Part shown: in pieces, positions 63,855 through 64,000 of the stretch
How the letters are laid out: every line of letters starts with the position of its first letter
Position numbering within the stretch: the stretch's first letter is position 1
Assembly: GCA_035946575.1 (NCBI GenBank)
Contig: DASYZG010000126.1
Coordinates: 18,501-82,500, forward strand
DNA length: 64,000 nt
Source of the DNA: Gp13-AA77 sp035946575
Lineage (GTDB): Bacteria > Acidobacteriota > Terriglobia > UBA7540
Direction: 5' to 3'
Notes under the pieces: model-generated
What the model saw: only the letters and a program-made list of their open reading frames with translations
Told to the model about the DNA's origin: nothing
Database searches by the model: none
Translations under genes and position numbers: made by a program

Positions 63855-64000
63855 TTCGTTTCTCCTTGTGCGCCGGTTAAACCGGCGAGGTGTAGTGAAT
63901 GAAAGAGTCATACGGTGAAGGATTAGCGACCCACACCGGCCCCGAGTCATGCGGAGCCGCTCGCGAGGGCGGCGACGAAGCGTTGACAGGGGAACGTATG

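Noticed and set aside
63900..64000. Possible gene at the right edge
   Set aside because: About 100 bases show no start, stop or motif that could be supported on either strand.

Overview
The window is about 64 kb of GC-rich bacterial chromosome that most likely belongs to an Acidobacteriota lineage. The evidence is an ATP-binding-subunit-free duplicated MacB/FtsX permease (ADOP type, 23829-26372), two CRTAC1/ASPIC beta-propeller proteins, a BNR/sortilin-like giant exported protein, HAF and YXWGXW repeat proteins, many Tat or Sec exported proteins, and dispersed short palindromic repeats. No rRNA, tRNA, CRISPR array, intact transposase or phage gene was seen. It reads as core chromosome with small relics of mobile and toxin-antitoxin DNA.

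Layout. 1-5 kb (minus): the 5' part of a Tat-exported sugar-isomerase-like gene, then a translationally coupled pair made of a membrane cytochrome b/c fusion and a CRTAC1 lipoprotein, with a perfect CRP/FNR-type box upstream. 5-9.2 kb: two small membrane proteins and mutS2. 9.4-11.35 kb: two exported-protein genes (one frameshifted) bracketed by two near-identical 126-bp palindromic elements in opposite orientation. 11.4-13.3 kb: an alpha/alpha-toroid gene whose 3' end runs antisense into a BrnT toxin relic, then an AT-rich gene-free stretch with iterated motifs. 13-20.6 kb: DUF885 peptidase, membrane-fused spermidine-synthase-like protein, orphan LarE, glycosyltransferase, TlpA-like thioredoxin. 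20.6-26.4 kb: copper P-type ATPase, a RelBE-like toxin-antitoxin pair with a perfect palindromic operator, and the ADOP permease. 26.4-30 kb: a frameshift-broken hypothetical gene, a frameshifted S41 protease and a GNAT enzyme. 30-37 kb: HAF and YXWGXW exported proteins, then an M16-M16-GH27 operon. 37-41 kb: methyltransferase and CuA-type cupredoxin converging on an octaheme HAO-like cytochrome with a membrane partner. 42-45.6 kb: a MarR-CLC channel-RsbRD-like-MBL operon. 45.7-51.5 kb: exported protein, RibD-like reductase, UPF0182 giant membrane protein, flavin-binding protein. 51.7-60.4 kb: five co-oriented exported genes (two TPR, CRTAC1, LolA-like, BNR/sortilin). 60.4-63.9 kb: a minus-strand run of VOC, DUF1801, VOC-PP2C fusion, SRPBCC and another VOC gene.

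Functionally, the window is dominated by cell-envelope and periplasmic proteins: two multihaem cytochrome units suggest anaerobic or extracellular electron transfer, two perfect TGTGA-N6-TCACA sites point to a CRP/FNR-family regulon, and several secreted hydrolases suggest a polymer-degrading heterotroph. Three genes carry frameshifts. These may be real decay or uncorrected indels in the assembly, and cannot be told apart from this sequence alone. All family names here come from reading the sequence; no database search was run.
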